A stretch of 64,000 nt of DNA from Lachnospiraceae bacterium AC2031 (GCA_000687975.1 JIAB01000001.1:62001-126000), one strand, 5' to 3'; positions 1 through 8,023 are shown, numbered from the stretch's first letter. Numbers and translations are program-made. Notes: generated from the letters alone by a model not told the origin.

Positions 1-1
1 T

Positions 2-520
2 ACAAGAGGTTCTTTGGGCCATATGACAACTTGGCAAGCGTGGGGTTCTGATGTTGCGGAAGATAAATATGAATTAAATATTAGTGCATTTGATTTAGCC
101 CGTTCTCCGAAGGAAATATGTGAAACGCTTCTTCATGAACAATGCCATTTGTATAATATAATTCATGGAATAAAGGATTGTTCGAATAAAGGACGATATC
201 ATAATACATACTTCAAAAGAACAGCCGAGAAACACGGTCTAATTTGTGAAGAGTTTGAATACTATGGGTGGGCGATAACTACTTTCAACGATGATGCACT
301 CGCTTATTTCAAACGATTAAACATAAAGAAATTTACCTATTATTATAAAGATGATATTTCAAAGAAAAAATTGTTATTAAGATATCAATGCCCTGTATGC
401 CAAGAAACAACGGCATGGCTTTCTAAAGACCAAAATATTCTGTGTGGTAATTGTTTATGTTCGCTGATTTATACTCCAACAAAGAAAAAGTATATAAAAA
501 GAAAATCGGGTCCTATATAA
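2..520 (+). CDS. SprT-like zinc metalloprotein, 5' end outside window
   Basis: The reading frame is open from the first bases, so the start is probably upstream; a TTG at 14 and an ATG at 23 are in frame but have no clear ribosome site. The protein shows the SprT-type metal site HEQCH (codons from 134) and a later HNTYFKRTAEKHG segment supplying the usual third ligand. It ends in a zinc ribbon, CPVC then CGNC. SprT-like proteins on mobile elements are putative metallopeptidases of unclear role, related to the Spartan DNA-protein crosslink protease. The tail is basic. A terminator follows at once. Confidence 0.75.
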   Translation, partial: TRGSLGHMTTWQAWGSDVAEDKYELNISAFDLARSPKEICETLLHEQCHLYNIIHGIKDCSNKGRYHNTYFKRTAEKHGLICEEFEYYGWAITTFNDDALAYFKRLNIKKFTYYYKDDISKKKLLLRYQCPVCQETTAWLSKDQNILCGNCLCSLIYTPTKKKYIKRKSGPI

Positions 521-524
521 CATT

Positions 525-552
525 AAGCCTTAACTATCGTTAGGGCTTTTTT
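525..552 (+). terminator. rho-independent terminator after the SprT-like gene
   Basis: AAGCCTTAAC pairs with GTTAGGGCTT (one G-U) around a 4-base loop and is followed by a run of T. A weaker hairpin, GAGGAT with ATCCTC before TTTTT, lies near 611-640. Confidence 0.8.
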
Positions 553-644
553 AGTGGAAGAAGGCATTTAATATAATCAATCAAATTAAAATGAAGGCTT
601 AATATATAAAGAGGATGTCTGAATGGAATCCTCCTTTTTATTAT

Positions 645-744
645 AGTCATAATAAATGGTCAGGAGTAAGTCATAATATAAAAATCAAAGGGAACCATTG
701 TTCTTATATATTATATCCCAGTAAATATGTATAAAAATCAAAGG
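645..744. repeat. two sets of short direct repeats upstream of the serine recombinase
   Basis: AGTCATAATA occurs at 645-654 and 669-678, 24 bases apart. A perfect 15-base repeat, TATAAAAATCAAAGG, occurs at 677-691 and 730-744, 53 bases apart. They fill the AT-rich space before the recombinase. They could be binding sites for the recombinase (a res-like site) or operators; this is inference. Confidence 0.5.
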
Positions 745-784
745 AAGGTTTGTTTTTAATAATTTAGATATGAGGTGATGTAAT

Positions 785-1468
785 ATGGTGTATGGATATA
801 TTAGAGTTTCAACTACAAATCAAAATCTGGCGCGGCAAAGATCTAATATAGAGCGTGAATACCCTGAGGTAATAATCTATGAAGAAAAGTATTCTGCTAA
901 GACCGATATCAGGCCGGTGTTCCAGCGATTGTTAAGAAATGTCAAGTCTGGTGATGTAATAGTATTTGATGAGGTTTCAAGAATGTCCAGGAATGCAGAA
1001 GAAGGCTTTGAGGATTATAGAAATCTCTTTGATAAGGGGGTGGAGCTAAGGTTTATTAAGGAGCCACAGATCAATTCTGATGTATATAAGACTGCTCTTG
1101 ATACAAGCATTGAAATGACAGGAAATGATATTGCGGATATTTATATAGAAGCAACAAATAAAGTTCTTATGATATTGGCTGAAAAACAAATAAAGGCTGC
1201 GTTTGAACAGGCAGAAAAGGAGAGAATTCTACTTTCAAAAAGAACAAGAGAAGGCATGGCTAAAGGAAGGAAAGCAGGAAGAATAAAAGGGGTTCCTCAG
1301 CATCAGAAGAAGGAGGAATATGCTAAAAAAATCATAAGAAAGAATAATGTGGCTTTTGGGGGTTCTTTAAATAATATAGATACCATGAAGCTTGCTGGGA
1401 TATCTGCACCGACGTTTTATAAGTATATTAGAGAAATGAAGGGAGACAAGCCAGATGAAACTATGTAG
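785..1468 (+). CDS. serine recombinase (resolvase/invertase family)
   Basis: A 227-residue site-specific recombinase. The N-terminus carries the catalytic YIRVST motif with Arg7 and nucleophile Ser9. The E-helix and DEVSRMSRN segment follow, and LSKRTREGMAKGRKAGRIKG leads into a short C-terminal helix-turn-helix. The size fits small resolvases rather than large transposon recombinases. AGGTGATG sits just before the ATG. One odd point is an insertion of about 35 residues between the RFIKEP segment and the long E-helix, rich in Asp and Ile. It may resolve element multimers or invert a local segment; direct repeats lie just upstream. The next small gene overlaps its last 14 bases. Confidence 0.9.
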   Translation: MVYGYIRVSTTNQNLARQRSNIEREYPEVIIYEEKYSAKTDIRPVFQRLLRNVKSGDVIVFDEVSRMSRNAEEGFEDYRNLFDKGVELRFIKEPQINSDVYKTALDTSIEMTGNDIADIYIEATNKVLMILAEKQIKAAFEQAEKERILLSKRTREGMAKGRKAGRIKGVPQHQKKEEYAKKIIRKNNVAFGGSLNNIDTMKLAGISAPTFYKYIREMKGDKPDETM

Positions 1469-1613
1469 GTGGTGTCAGCAAGCTCTTTACAGTAGAGGGG
1501 AGCCATTTAAGGTTATCAGGTATTATGGCCCTTGGGACGAAGCTCCTACGTATGAAGAGGAGAGATGCGAATGGTGTGGAGAGCAAGATAAATGCGATGA
1601 GGTTGAACTATAG
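1455..1613 (+). CDS. 52-residue Cys-rich protein, probable zinc knuckle
   Basis: ATG at 1455 overlaps the recombinase end by 14 bases, with GGGAG about 10 bases before it. The product has CRWC near the N-terminus, a central YYGPWDEAPTYEE stretch, and CEWC plus a further Cys near the C-terminus. The paired CxxC motifs suggest one structural zinc site. I do not recognise the family. Coupling to the recombinase suggests a co-translated accessory factor. A strong terminator follows about 45 bases later, so the two genes probably end one transcript. Confidence 0.6.
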   Translation: MKLCRWCQQALYSRGEPFKVIRYYGPWDEAPTYEEERCEWCGEQDKCDEVEL

Positions 1614-1658
1614 ATTCCATATGGTTGAATATGATGGGGACGCTTGTCTAAGCTTTAA

Positions 1659-1692
1659 GCGCCAGTAGCTTTGATGACTACTGGTGCTTTTT
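1659..1692 (+). terminator. strong rho-independent terminator
   Basis: GCGCCAGTAG pairs with CTACTGGTGC (one G-U) around a 9-base loop, then TTTTT. It ends the recombinase and small-protein transcript before the convergent XRE gene. Confidence 0.85.
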
Positions 1693-1815
1693 ATATTTAT
1701 TCTATGTTGTAGGCATAATAAGTTGATTTAGGAAGCTATCATAAACGAATTTGGATGATGCTGTGTATAAGAGACTCTGCTTATCTGAATCTGTAATGAA
1801 ATGTTGAACTGTCTA

Positions 1816-2901
1816 TTACAAGATTTTTAAATTTCTGGTATATTCGTTGAGCTTGAACCTGAGATAGTATTTATTAAGTTCTTCTTTGATTGTAATCTTT
1901 ATAGTTTCAGAATTGTATAATAATTCTTTGTGACTGCTTAAGTGTTTCTCTAAATTTTTAATGTGTTTTCTGAGCTGTTTGTCGTTTTCAATAAAATTGT
2001 CTATTTCTTGTTCAGACATGGTTTGAATAAGAGTGGCCTTTGTATCTACATAATTGCTAATGTCCGTATATATTGGAGGGAACCTCTTGTCTATATCACA
2101 ATGGTATTTGAATAACCGTTCAGTGAAATGATCAAAGTCTGTAATTATATTTAAGTACTTAGGTTCTAATGATAATATAGATGCTATTTTCTCGATTGCA
2201 ATGTTCCCGAAATAAGGGGCAACACAATCACTTTTATTGTTAGATATGACAGGCACACTGAATTTGATGGTAAGAGCTCTGTTTAGTATAAGGAAATAGG
2301 AACTCAGTGCGTGACTGAAATTATAATTATTATAGGATTTTTCTGCTCTTTTACATATCAACATAGTTTCTTTAAATGCTATATCATCGGGTTGCATCAT
2401 AGATATGAGATTATTGATATCGTTTTCAGATAACTCATCAGATCGGCTTAATACAGTGGTTTGTCTGTAAACGCTGACTAACTCATTCAAAGATTTCATT
2501 ATTTTTTCTCTGTAAGTTCCTTTCATCCTTAAGATGTATACGATGTTTCGTATAAACTGTTCTTCGTTGTTGGTTGCTTTTTGTTTGTCCACTTTGTCAG
2601 CGAATTCACGTATGGCTGAAATGCTGTCCCTTGTTTCTTTGAAACTTAGAACTTTTATTCCGCCTAATTTAGTGGTGTTTCTGTCGGATGATTTACCTGC
2701 CAAATAGTCTACGGTGCAGTGAAAGTATTCTGCAAGCAATATTAAGTCGTCTTCACTTATTGATTGCTGATTGCGGTTAGTGATGTTTTTTAACTTGGAA
2801 TAAGAACTTAGACCGGCTTCTTTCCATATGGCATTTTTAGACTTCCCCGAGTTGGATATTTCTTTGGTTAGTCTGTCAAACATCTCATCAGTAAGTCTCA
2901 T
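1816..2901 (-). CDS. XRE-family regulator with a long unknown C-terminal domain
   Basis: A 361-residue protein. Residues 8-70 form a lambda-repressor-type helix-turn-helix with the typical ending LLAEYFHCTVDYLAGKS. The remaining 290 residues are largely helical, without a recognised motif, and could be a sensor or dimerisation domain. The start has AGGGGGA directly upstream. It is transcribed away from the ATPase operon, the usual arrangement of an element master repressor. A TATAAT on the minus strand near 2936-2941 abuts one of four repeated motifs in the divergent spacer, which fits autoregulation (inference). There is no ImmA-type HExxH, so control by a separate peptidase is only a guess. 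Confidence 0.8.
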   Translation of the reverse strand: MRLTDEMFDRLTKEISNSGKSKNAIWKEAGLSSYSKLKNITNRNQQSISEDDLILLAEYFHCTVDYLAGKSSDRNTTKLGGIKVLSFKETRDSISAIREFADKVDKQKATNNEEQFIRNIVYILRMKGTYREKIMKSLNELVSVYRQTTVLSRSDELSENDINNLISMMQPDDIAFKETMLICKRAEKSYNNYNFSHALSSYFLILNRALTIKFSVPVISNNKSDCVAPYFGNIAIEKIASILSLEPKYLNIITDFDHFTERLFKYHCDIDKRFPPIYTDISNYVDTKATLIQTMSEQEIDNFIENDKQLRKHIKNLEKHLSSHKELLYNSETIKITIKEELNKYYLRFKLNEYTRNLKIL

Positions 2902-2923
2902 TGTTAGTCCCCCTCTAGTTTTT

Positions 2924-3066
2924 TAATGGTTTATTATAATATTTTGTACTTCAAAAATAGCAGAAATACATACAAAAAACAACTAGTAATGGTTTATCAA
3001 TAATGGATTATAGTCTATAAAGTGTTGGGAATATATAGAAATATGAACAAATATTTATGGTTTATA
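2924..3066. promoter_or_regulatory. four operator-like repeats in the 462-base divergent spacer
   Basis: TAATGGTTTAT occurs at 2924-2934 and 2987-2997. TAATGGATTAT is at 3001-3011 and TTATGGTTTATA at 3055-3066. All are in the same orientation, between the XRE gene and the rightward operon. The first adjoins the XRE -10 TATAAT (minus strand). They are likely binding sites for the XRE protein (inference). The rest of the 2902-3363 spacer holds a palindromic CATATG pair near 3077-3093 and a frameshifted small gene from 3188. Confidence 0.5.
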
Positions 3067-3187
3067 AAACTGACTACATATGACGACATATGTGATATCG
3101 TGTGATAGGATCATGTCATCGAATATAGCTACTCGGTCAGATACCTTCCTATAACGAGGGAAGAGAACATTTTAAGGAGGAGAAAAT

Positions 3188-3374
3188 ATGTCATCATAGG
3201 ATAAATTCACAACTTCATATCGTAAGAGATTTTTTAGACTGGGTAGTTATATGTTCCCGTCTTTTGGAACAAATTTTAAAAGTTCAACTTCGAAAATATG
3301 GATTTTCAGGTGGCTGTATAGAGAGATTTTTTCTGATGGACGGGGAAATGGAGGTATTCATATATGACAAATGA
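3188..3374 (+). pseudogene. small gene with perfect ribosome site but frame broken after three codons
   Basis: AAGGAGGAG lies the ideal distance before ATG 3188, but this frame stops after Met-Ser-Ser. The neighbouring frame is open from 3129 to a TGA at 3372-3374 and has no ATG, GTG or TTG near the ribosome site. Removing one base near 3197 would join them into a protein of about 61 residues ending MEVFIYDK and overlapping the next start by 11 bases. A one-base insertion, a sequencing error, programmed +1 frameshifting or an ATA start at 3186 would each explain this. I do not recognise the product. Confidence 0.5.
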
Positions 3375-5178
3375 AATTTTAAATAATGATTTTTATGCTA
3401 AAGCCTACGAGCAGAAACACAGAGAATACCAGCTCAGTTACGACGGTGTGCGTGAAAAGGAGAATCTTGATAAGCAGCTTTATCTTGAGGACGCCAGACA
3501 TCACCACAAGATGGAACAGCAATATGCTAAGGAGATGGCGAAACTTAAAACAACTAAGTTTTACACCTCTGGTAAAGAAACGAGATATCAGGTAGTATCG
3601 GGTGATAGTAGAATTCTGAAAGACGAATTGGTTGCGAACTGTGTAATTTCTTCTGTCGAAGGATATGCACTCGATGCAATTGGTGGGGAGAAGATGTTTA
3701 GCTTTAAAATCAAATCAGTAGGCGCGACAGTTGAAGCAGGTCCATATAAACTCAAAGACATTTCTTCTGCTAATAGGCTTAAGGCGACATCGCTGATTAC
3801 GTATATCGTTGCACCTGCTGATCTTATACATAAAACCTTGATTTACTTTTATGACTTCATTCACAAAGAACTTTGTTCTGCAGATGATTTTAAGATCCTT
3901 CCTTCTGTGCCAGGCTGGAATATAGGTTCTGAAAAATTGGAGTATTTTCCAGTCCATAATGATGAAGCGGAATTTGGTTATTCAGAAGATCTTAAATCTC
4001 ACCATCGCCGTTACTCAAGTTGCACATCCAAAGAGATGGTTGAAAAATTTTCTTCTATATTAAATGCATTTTCAGACGAGGCTTGTTGCCTGTTGATTGT
4101 CAGGCTGGTTGCGCTTCTTGGTAGAATCCTGACTGATTCATGCATTCAATTAAGAGTCATCCTTATCGGTGACAATTCATTGGATGTTGCCAGACGATTA
4201 CTAGCAAATGTTAAACCAGCTACCGTCGTTAATCTGGGGGCTGATAGGATTGATCATATCAGAAAGATAGCCTTGAAGATAAGAGATACATCCTTGATAT
4301 GTATGTTCAGCAACACAAGCGAAAAGACTAGTAAAAACCATTGGAATCAGATGTCAAGCTGGTATACATCAGGGTATATTGAAGGGTCAAAGGTTATGAT
4401 ACCGTTGGTTGTATGCTTGGACAAGATATCTAAAGATTTACCTCTGGCAGACTTCATTGTGATTAAGACTGATACTTTGGATGCAACCTTGTTTGAAGAG
4501 GCGTTTGATATGCTTTCAACCGTATGGATTGACTATATTAGAGGTAACGATCTCGAAACTATATCTAGTCTGTTGGGAGGTAAACTGGAAGATTCAACAC
4601 CTAAGGGGCTTTTGAATCAGCTGGTTAGTGTTATTATCAGAGGCTCGAAAAGTTTTGACCTGAATGAAGGCCCGGAAAACGTTCATGGCAATTATTGCAA
4701 GATTATGGATAAAATTCAAAACTATTGGTCAGAAGCATTATCAAGTCAAAATGGTGACATCGTAGATGAGTTTCATGACAAGGTTGAGGATCTTGTATGT
4801 CAAAGACAGCTCTTCTTTGTAGAGTATAGAAAAAAAATGATATATAATCCTGAAGCCTCTTCGAAGGACATCCTTTTCGACGATGATTATTACTATTTTC
4901 CTAATGACACTCTGGAGTATATATCAAACCAGTCAGTTTTAGATGACAGCTGTATTCTTAAGATCAAGCAGAATCTGATAGATCTTGGATTAGTGAAGCT
5001 ATATCGCAATTCAGGAAGTCACAACAGAGAACTTCAGGTGGATATTTCCGTTACAAATTCTGAAACATCAAAAAAAGAGAATCTCTCAGTTTTTGCTATA
5101 AAACGCGAATTTTGGGATGAATTAGGTGGGTTAACCCTATGCGAAAAGGGGGACACACGTAATGAAATTAATGTGTGA
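3364..5178 (+). CDS. large element protein, ATPase-like fold without a P-loop (function unknown)
   Basis: A 604-residue protein. Residues 1-65 are highly charged and probably helical. Residues about 180-400 read like the ATPase part of DUF927/primase-helicase proteins of phages and ICEs. They have a segment like LPSVPGW, then LRVILIGDNS where a Walker A would be expected but without GKT/S. The C-terminal 100 residues suggest a winged helix. The resemblance is my judgement by eye and is weak. GGAGG lies just before the ATG. Its last 17 bases overlap the FtsK/HerA-like gene, so the two are translationally coupled and probably act together in replication or transfer. Confidence 0.55.
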   Translation: MTNEILNNDFYAKAYEQKHREYQLSYDGVREKENLDKQLYLEDARHHHKMEQQYAKEMAKLKTTKFYTSGKETRYQVVSGDSRILKDELVANCVISSVEGYALDAIGGEKMFSFKIKSVGATVEAGPYKLKDISSANRLKATSLITYIVAPADLIHKTLIYFYDFIHKELCSADDFKILPSVPGWNIGSEKLEYFPVHNDEAEFGYSEDLKSHHRRYSSCTSKEMVEKFSSILNAFSDEACCLLIVRLVALLGRILTDSCIQLRVILIGDNSLDVARRLLANVKPATVVNLGADRIDHIRKIALKIRDTSLICMFSNTSEKTSKNHWNQMSSWYTSGYIEGSKVMIPLVVCLDKISKDLPLADFIVIKTDTLDATLFEEAFDMLSTVWIDYIRGNDLETISSLLGGKLEDSTPKGLLNQLVSVIIRGSKSFDLNEGPENVHGNYCKIMDKIQNYWSEALSSQNGDIVDEFHDKVEDLVCQRQLFFVEYRKKMIYNPEASSKDILFDDDYYYFPNDTLEYISNQSVLDDSCILKIKQNLIDLGLVKLYRNSGSHNRELQVDISVTNSETSKKENLSVFAIKREFWDELGGLTLCEKGDTRNEINV

Positions 5179-6304
5179 TGGAATTGAGTTGAGGAAGGAT
5201 ACATCCTCAACTCAACAGACGGAGCTTATTCTTGGAAAATCCCAATTTGGCAAAACCTATTACGCATCTAACGAAGCGTCAGACATCATAAAGAGGGGTG
5301 ATGCTGTTCACATGATCGATATAGCAAGCAGCTGGTCTGAGGATGATAAGCTGAGAATGGGTACAGTCACAAGATATGATTCTCAAGATGTAATGGTGAT
5401 TTTTTATCCAACGGTCGAAGCTGTCGTTAAGTCTGCACCTTATATTGCAAACGCCTTTGGGTTTACTTCATCAGAGGTTATCAGCGTATTAAAGGAAGCT
5501 ATCACCTTCTGGCTTATCAGAAGGAATGGAGTTGTTTTGATGAGAGATATTGTAACTTATCTGATGTTTTATGGCTTTAAGAAGGATTATCCATTTAAGG
5601 GTGCGGCAAACAAAGCTTATACGAAGATAGGTAACTCGATGTCTTTTACAAAGATGAAGATTGTAGTTAACAAAGTACAAGCTGAATATATGGCGTTGGA
5701 CTCATCAATCTGGGATCTTTCAGCCTTGGATAAGGAAGGTGCGTCAATGATCGCGCAGCTGATCATCTTTTCAATGTTGGAAACACGCAGGGAATGGTTT
5801 AGGAAAAGAGTAGAAAAACCTCGAAGCTTCATCATCATCGACGAATTTCAAAATATCGATTGCACAAAGAATTCCGTGGTTGGAACGTGCCTTGTCGAGG
5901 GACAGAGAACGAGACTTTATCTTATTCTTATAAGCCAGTTTATAGATGGAAAATACTCGGACGCCGTCATTCATCAATTGAAGCAGGGAGGGCATTTTCT
6001 ATACTTCAGAATGACGGAGGAAGAGGTTGGTAAGATTGCAAAGCAGCTAGCATATGAGATTAAAACACAGGAAAAGATTAAGAAAATACTGTCTGGATTA
6101 CCGATGGGGAGTTGCTTATACAAGGGAAGACACTACATTGGTAGTGATAAAGAAGTATCGGAAGACTTAAGAATTGTTCAGATTATTGGAAATGAAGATG
6201 AGGTTGTTGAATCGGATTCTTTCCATGTGAAGGATGATAAGGTTCCTAAGCCAGTAAGACTGAGAGGAAGAGGTGCTGTAATCAATAATTCTCCAGATTT
6301 ATAA
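5162..6304 (+). CDS. FtsK/HerA/VirD4-type P-loop ATPase of the mobile element
   Basis: A 380-residue soluble ATPase. Walker A is GKSQFGKTY (about residue 25). Walker B is SFIIIDEFQNI (about residue 227), followed by an arginine-rich GQRTRLYLILISQF strand, the sensor region of this superfamily. No membrane segment is seen, unlike full VirD4 coupling proteins or FtsK. The family pumps or loads DNA during conjugation or segregation. GGGGG lies 10 bases before ATG 5162; a second in-frame ATG at 5171 is possible. It overlaps the preceding gene by 17 bases. It could be a mini coupling protein or a DNA-processing motor; the sequence does not say which. Confidence 0.75.
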   Translation: MKLMCDGIELRKDTSSTQQTELILGKSQFGKTYYASNEASDIIKRGDAVHMIDIASSWSEDDKLRMGTVTRYDSQDVMVIFYPTVEAVVKSAPYIANAFGFTSSEVISVLKEAITFWLIRRNGVVLMRDIVTYLMFYGFKKDYPFKGAANKAYTKIGNSMSFTKMKIVVNKVQAEYMALDSSIWDLSALDKEGASMIAQLIIFSMLETRREWFRKRVEKPRSFIIIDEFQNIDCTKNSVVGTCLVEGQRTRLYLILISQFIDGKYSDAVIHQLKQGGHFLYFRMTEEEVGKIAKQLAYEIKTQEKIKKILSGLPMGSCLYKGRHYIGSDKEVSEDLRIVQIIGNEDEVVESDSFHVKDDKVPKPVRLRGRGAVINNSPDL

Positions 6305-6320
6305 AATTTTTAAATAGACA

Positions 6321-6359
6321 TTGGCGGGTTTGAAAGGAGGTGGGACACTTATCCGCCAA
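6321..6359 (+). promoter_or_regulatory. hairpin with an orphan ribosome site in its loop
   Basis: TTGGCGG (6321-6327) pairs with CCGCCAA (6353-6359). The loop contains AAAGGAGGTG at 6333-6342, a near-perfect anti-16S match, but no ATG, GTG or TTG follows at a usable distance. It lies just after the ATPase stop and 150 bases before the excisionase. The rest of 6360-6508 shows only the excisionase ribosome site and a short GGATACC direct repeat. Confidence 0.4.
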
Positions 6360-6508
6360 CCATAAATAATAATAGATATAGCCCTAAGAAAGGCGTAAAA
6401 ATGCTATGGATGATACCATGAAGGTTGATGGGGGATACCTGTGATGTATATATATGGTTCCCTATATAGAAATACAAGATAGATAAATAAAACAAGGAGG
6501 AAAACTCT

Positions 6509-6703
6509 ATGAAGATTAACAGAAATAATGAGGCCGTTTATTTAACAATTCCTCAAGTTCAGCAAAAAACTAATCTCTGTCGTTCAACGATAATGAGACT
6601 TGCATCGGAGGCAAATGCGATGATACGCGTTGGTCGCGCTATCAGAATTAATTCCTCTAAACTTCTTAAATATATAGATAAGGAATATTCGGCGGTGGAG
6701 TAA
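6509..6703 (+). CDS. excisionase-type helix-turn-helix protein
   Basis: A 64-residue basic protein with a MerR/excisionase-type winged helix: YLTIPQVQQKTNLCRSTIMR for the HTH, then VGRAIRINSSKLLKYID for the wing. This pattern is shared by Xis proteins of Tn916-like elements. AAGGAGG sits 8 bases before the ATG. It lies 70 bases before the integrase and probably sets the direction of integrase action and bends DNA at the element end. GCGGTGGA...TCCACCGC just after its stop (about 6711-6740) can form a hairpin that may limit readthrough into the integrase. Confidence 0.8.
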   Translation: MKINRNNEAVYLTIPQVQQKTNLCRSTIMRLASEANAMIRVGRAIRINSSKLLKYIDKEYSAVE

Positions 6704-6773
6704 TTGGAATGCGGTGGATAGTTAAATGCTTCCACCGCATTTTCTTACAAATAATTAAGAAAGAAGGTGTATT

Positions 6774-7892
6774 ATGGCGAAGTTCAAAAGAAATAAAAAT
6801 GGATATTTTATGAAGAGTTTTACATTTCAAGGTAAGCGTTATTATGTTTATGATAAAGATAGTGTTGATAAATTATTTGAAAAGGTGGCTCAAAAAAAGA
6901 AAGAATTAGAAGAAGGGTATACAAAACAGATTAATCCGACATTAGAATCCTATTACGATTATTTGACATCTATACGAATTCATGAATTAAAAGGTTCAAC
7001 AATACGAGCTCAAAGATTTCAGTTTAATAACATAGCGGATGTAGAAATTAGGGAAAATGTTAAATTTGGTAGTTTGAGAATAGGTGAAATCAAAAGAAGG
7101 GATATCGAACAAGCGAGATTGATTCTTCTAGAAGCAGGTAAAACTCCGGAATACTTAAACATAGCATTCAAACATTTGCATTATATTCTGGAACGAGCTG
7201 TGCTTGATGAGACTCTTAAAACAAATCCGTGTAAAGGGTTGAAGCCTTTGAAGAGAAATAATGATCCTATAAGCGAAAACAGACATAGAGCTTTATCGGA
7301 AAAAGAGGTTGCTTGTTTTCTTGAAAAATCCGAGGAACGAAAATCGTTTTATCATAATATATTTAAGTTTATGTTGTTGACAGGCCTTAGGATTGGCGAG
7401 GTAGGTGCGTTATTCTTGACAGATATTGATTCGGAATTTATACATGTGAGGAGAACTATAACAAGAAGTGAAATCGGAACATATGAGATAGGTAGAGACA
7501 CGAAGACATATTCGGGAAAGAGAGATATACCGTTGACTTCTGAACTCAAGAAATTAATTAAGGAACAAAGAGAACTCAATAACATGATGTTTGGAACAGA
7601 GTGGACAGGAACACTCTTTAAATCTTCTGAAGGAATGATTTTGAGAGAGTATACCATTAACAGAGAGATTAAGAGAGTATGTAGAGATGCTGATATTCCA
7701 TACTTTACTTGTCATGGGTTTAGAGTTACATTTGCAACTCGTTTTATTGAGCAACGACCTCAGGATTATAAAGTTTTAAGTGAGCTTATGGGACATAAAA
7801 ATATAAAAATAACTCTCGATTTATATACCAGAGTAATGCAAAATTCTAAAATCTTGGCTATGAATGAAGTGAAGATAATAAAAACTTCGTGA
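6774..7892 (+). CDS. tyrosine integrase
   Basis: A 372-residue tyrosine recombinase with an N-terminal arm-type binding part, a central SAM-like core-binding domain and a C-terminal catalytic domain. Visible catalytic residues are Arg206 (TGLRIGE), His314 and Arg317 (HGFR), the LMGHKN motif, and nucleophile Tyr351 (DLYTR). The catalytic set is complete, so the protein should be active. AAGAAGG precedes the ATG. With the excisionase just upstream, it catalyses integration and excision of this element at an att site probably located just downstream; the target is not recognisable here. Confidence 0.93.
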   Translation: MAKFKRNKNGYFMKSFTFQGKRYYVYDKDSVDKLFEKVAQKKKELEEGYTKQINPTLESYYDYLTSIRIHELKGSTIRAQRFQFNNIADVEIRENVKFGSLRIGEIKRRDIEQARLILLEAGKTPEYLNIAFKHLHYILERAVLDETLKTNPCKGLKPLKRNNDPISENRHRALSEKEVACFLEKSEERKSFYHNIFKFMLLTGLRIGEVGALFLTDIDSEFIHVRRTITRSEIGTYEIGRDTKTYSGKRDIPLTSELKKLIKEQRELNNMMFGTEWTGTLFKSSEGMILREYTINREIKRVCRDADIPYFTCHGFRVTFATRFIEQRPQDYKVLSELMGHKNIKITLDLYTRVMQNSKILAMNEVKIIKTS

Positions 7893-7920
7893 TAGTCAAA
7901 TAAATGATACTATTACTTTA

Positions 7921-7981
7921 AGATCAGAAGGATGAATTTTTATTTATATTATAATAGAAGAAAAATTCATCATTCTGATCT
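7921..7981. repeat. 21-base inverted repeat after the integrase
   Basis: The arms at 7921-7941 and 7961-7981 match at 20 of 21 positions around a 19-base AT-rich loop containing TATAAT. No T tract follows on either strand, so it is not a standard terminator. It may be an integrase-associated site or a small mobile remnant. A short ATAGT...ACTAT inverted repeat also overlaps the integrase stop. The wider gap 7893-8314 otherwise contains the possible RNA at 8024-8124 and an AT-rich leader for the prepilin. Confidence 0.6.
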
Positions 7982-8023
7982 ATTTCGTAAATGGAAATTT
8001 TTAATATGATGTATAATATGTGG

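Larger units (their letters stand above)
1..7990. mobile_element. right-hand part of an integrative mobile element
   Basis: A serine recombinase, an XRE regulator facing an ATPase pair, an excisionase and a tyrosine integrase lie together, ahead of ordinary chromosomal genes. An excisionase followed directly by a tyrosine integrase at one end is the usual layout of Tn916-like conjugative or mobilisable elements (family knowledge). The left end is outside the window, so the att repeat pair cannot be read and the right boundary just after the integrase is an estimate. I see no relaxase or type IV secretion channel gene here, so it could be a mobilisable element, an ICE whose transfer genes lie to the left, or a degraded remnant. 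Confidence 0.7.

Noticed and set aside
6395-6445. Short frames between the ATPase and excisionase genes
   Set aside because: Only 12 codons or fewer, without a ribosome site or conserved pattern.
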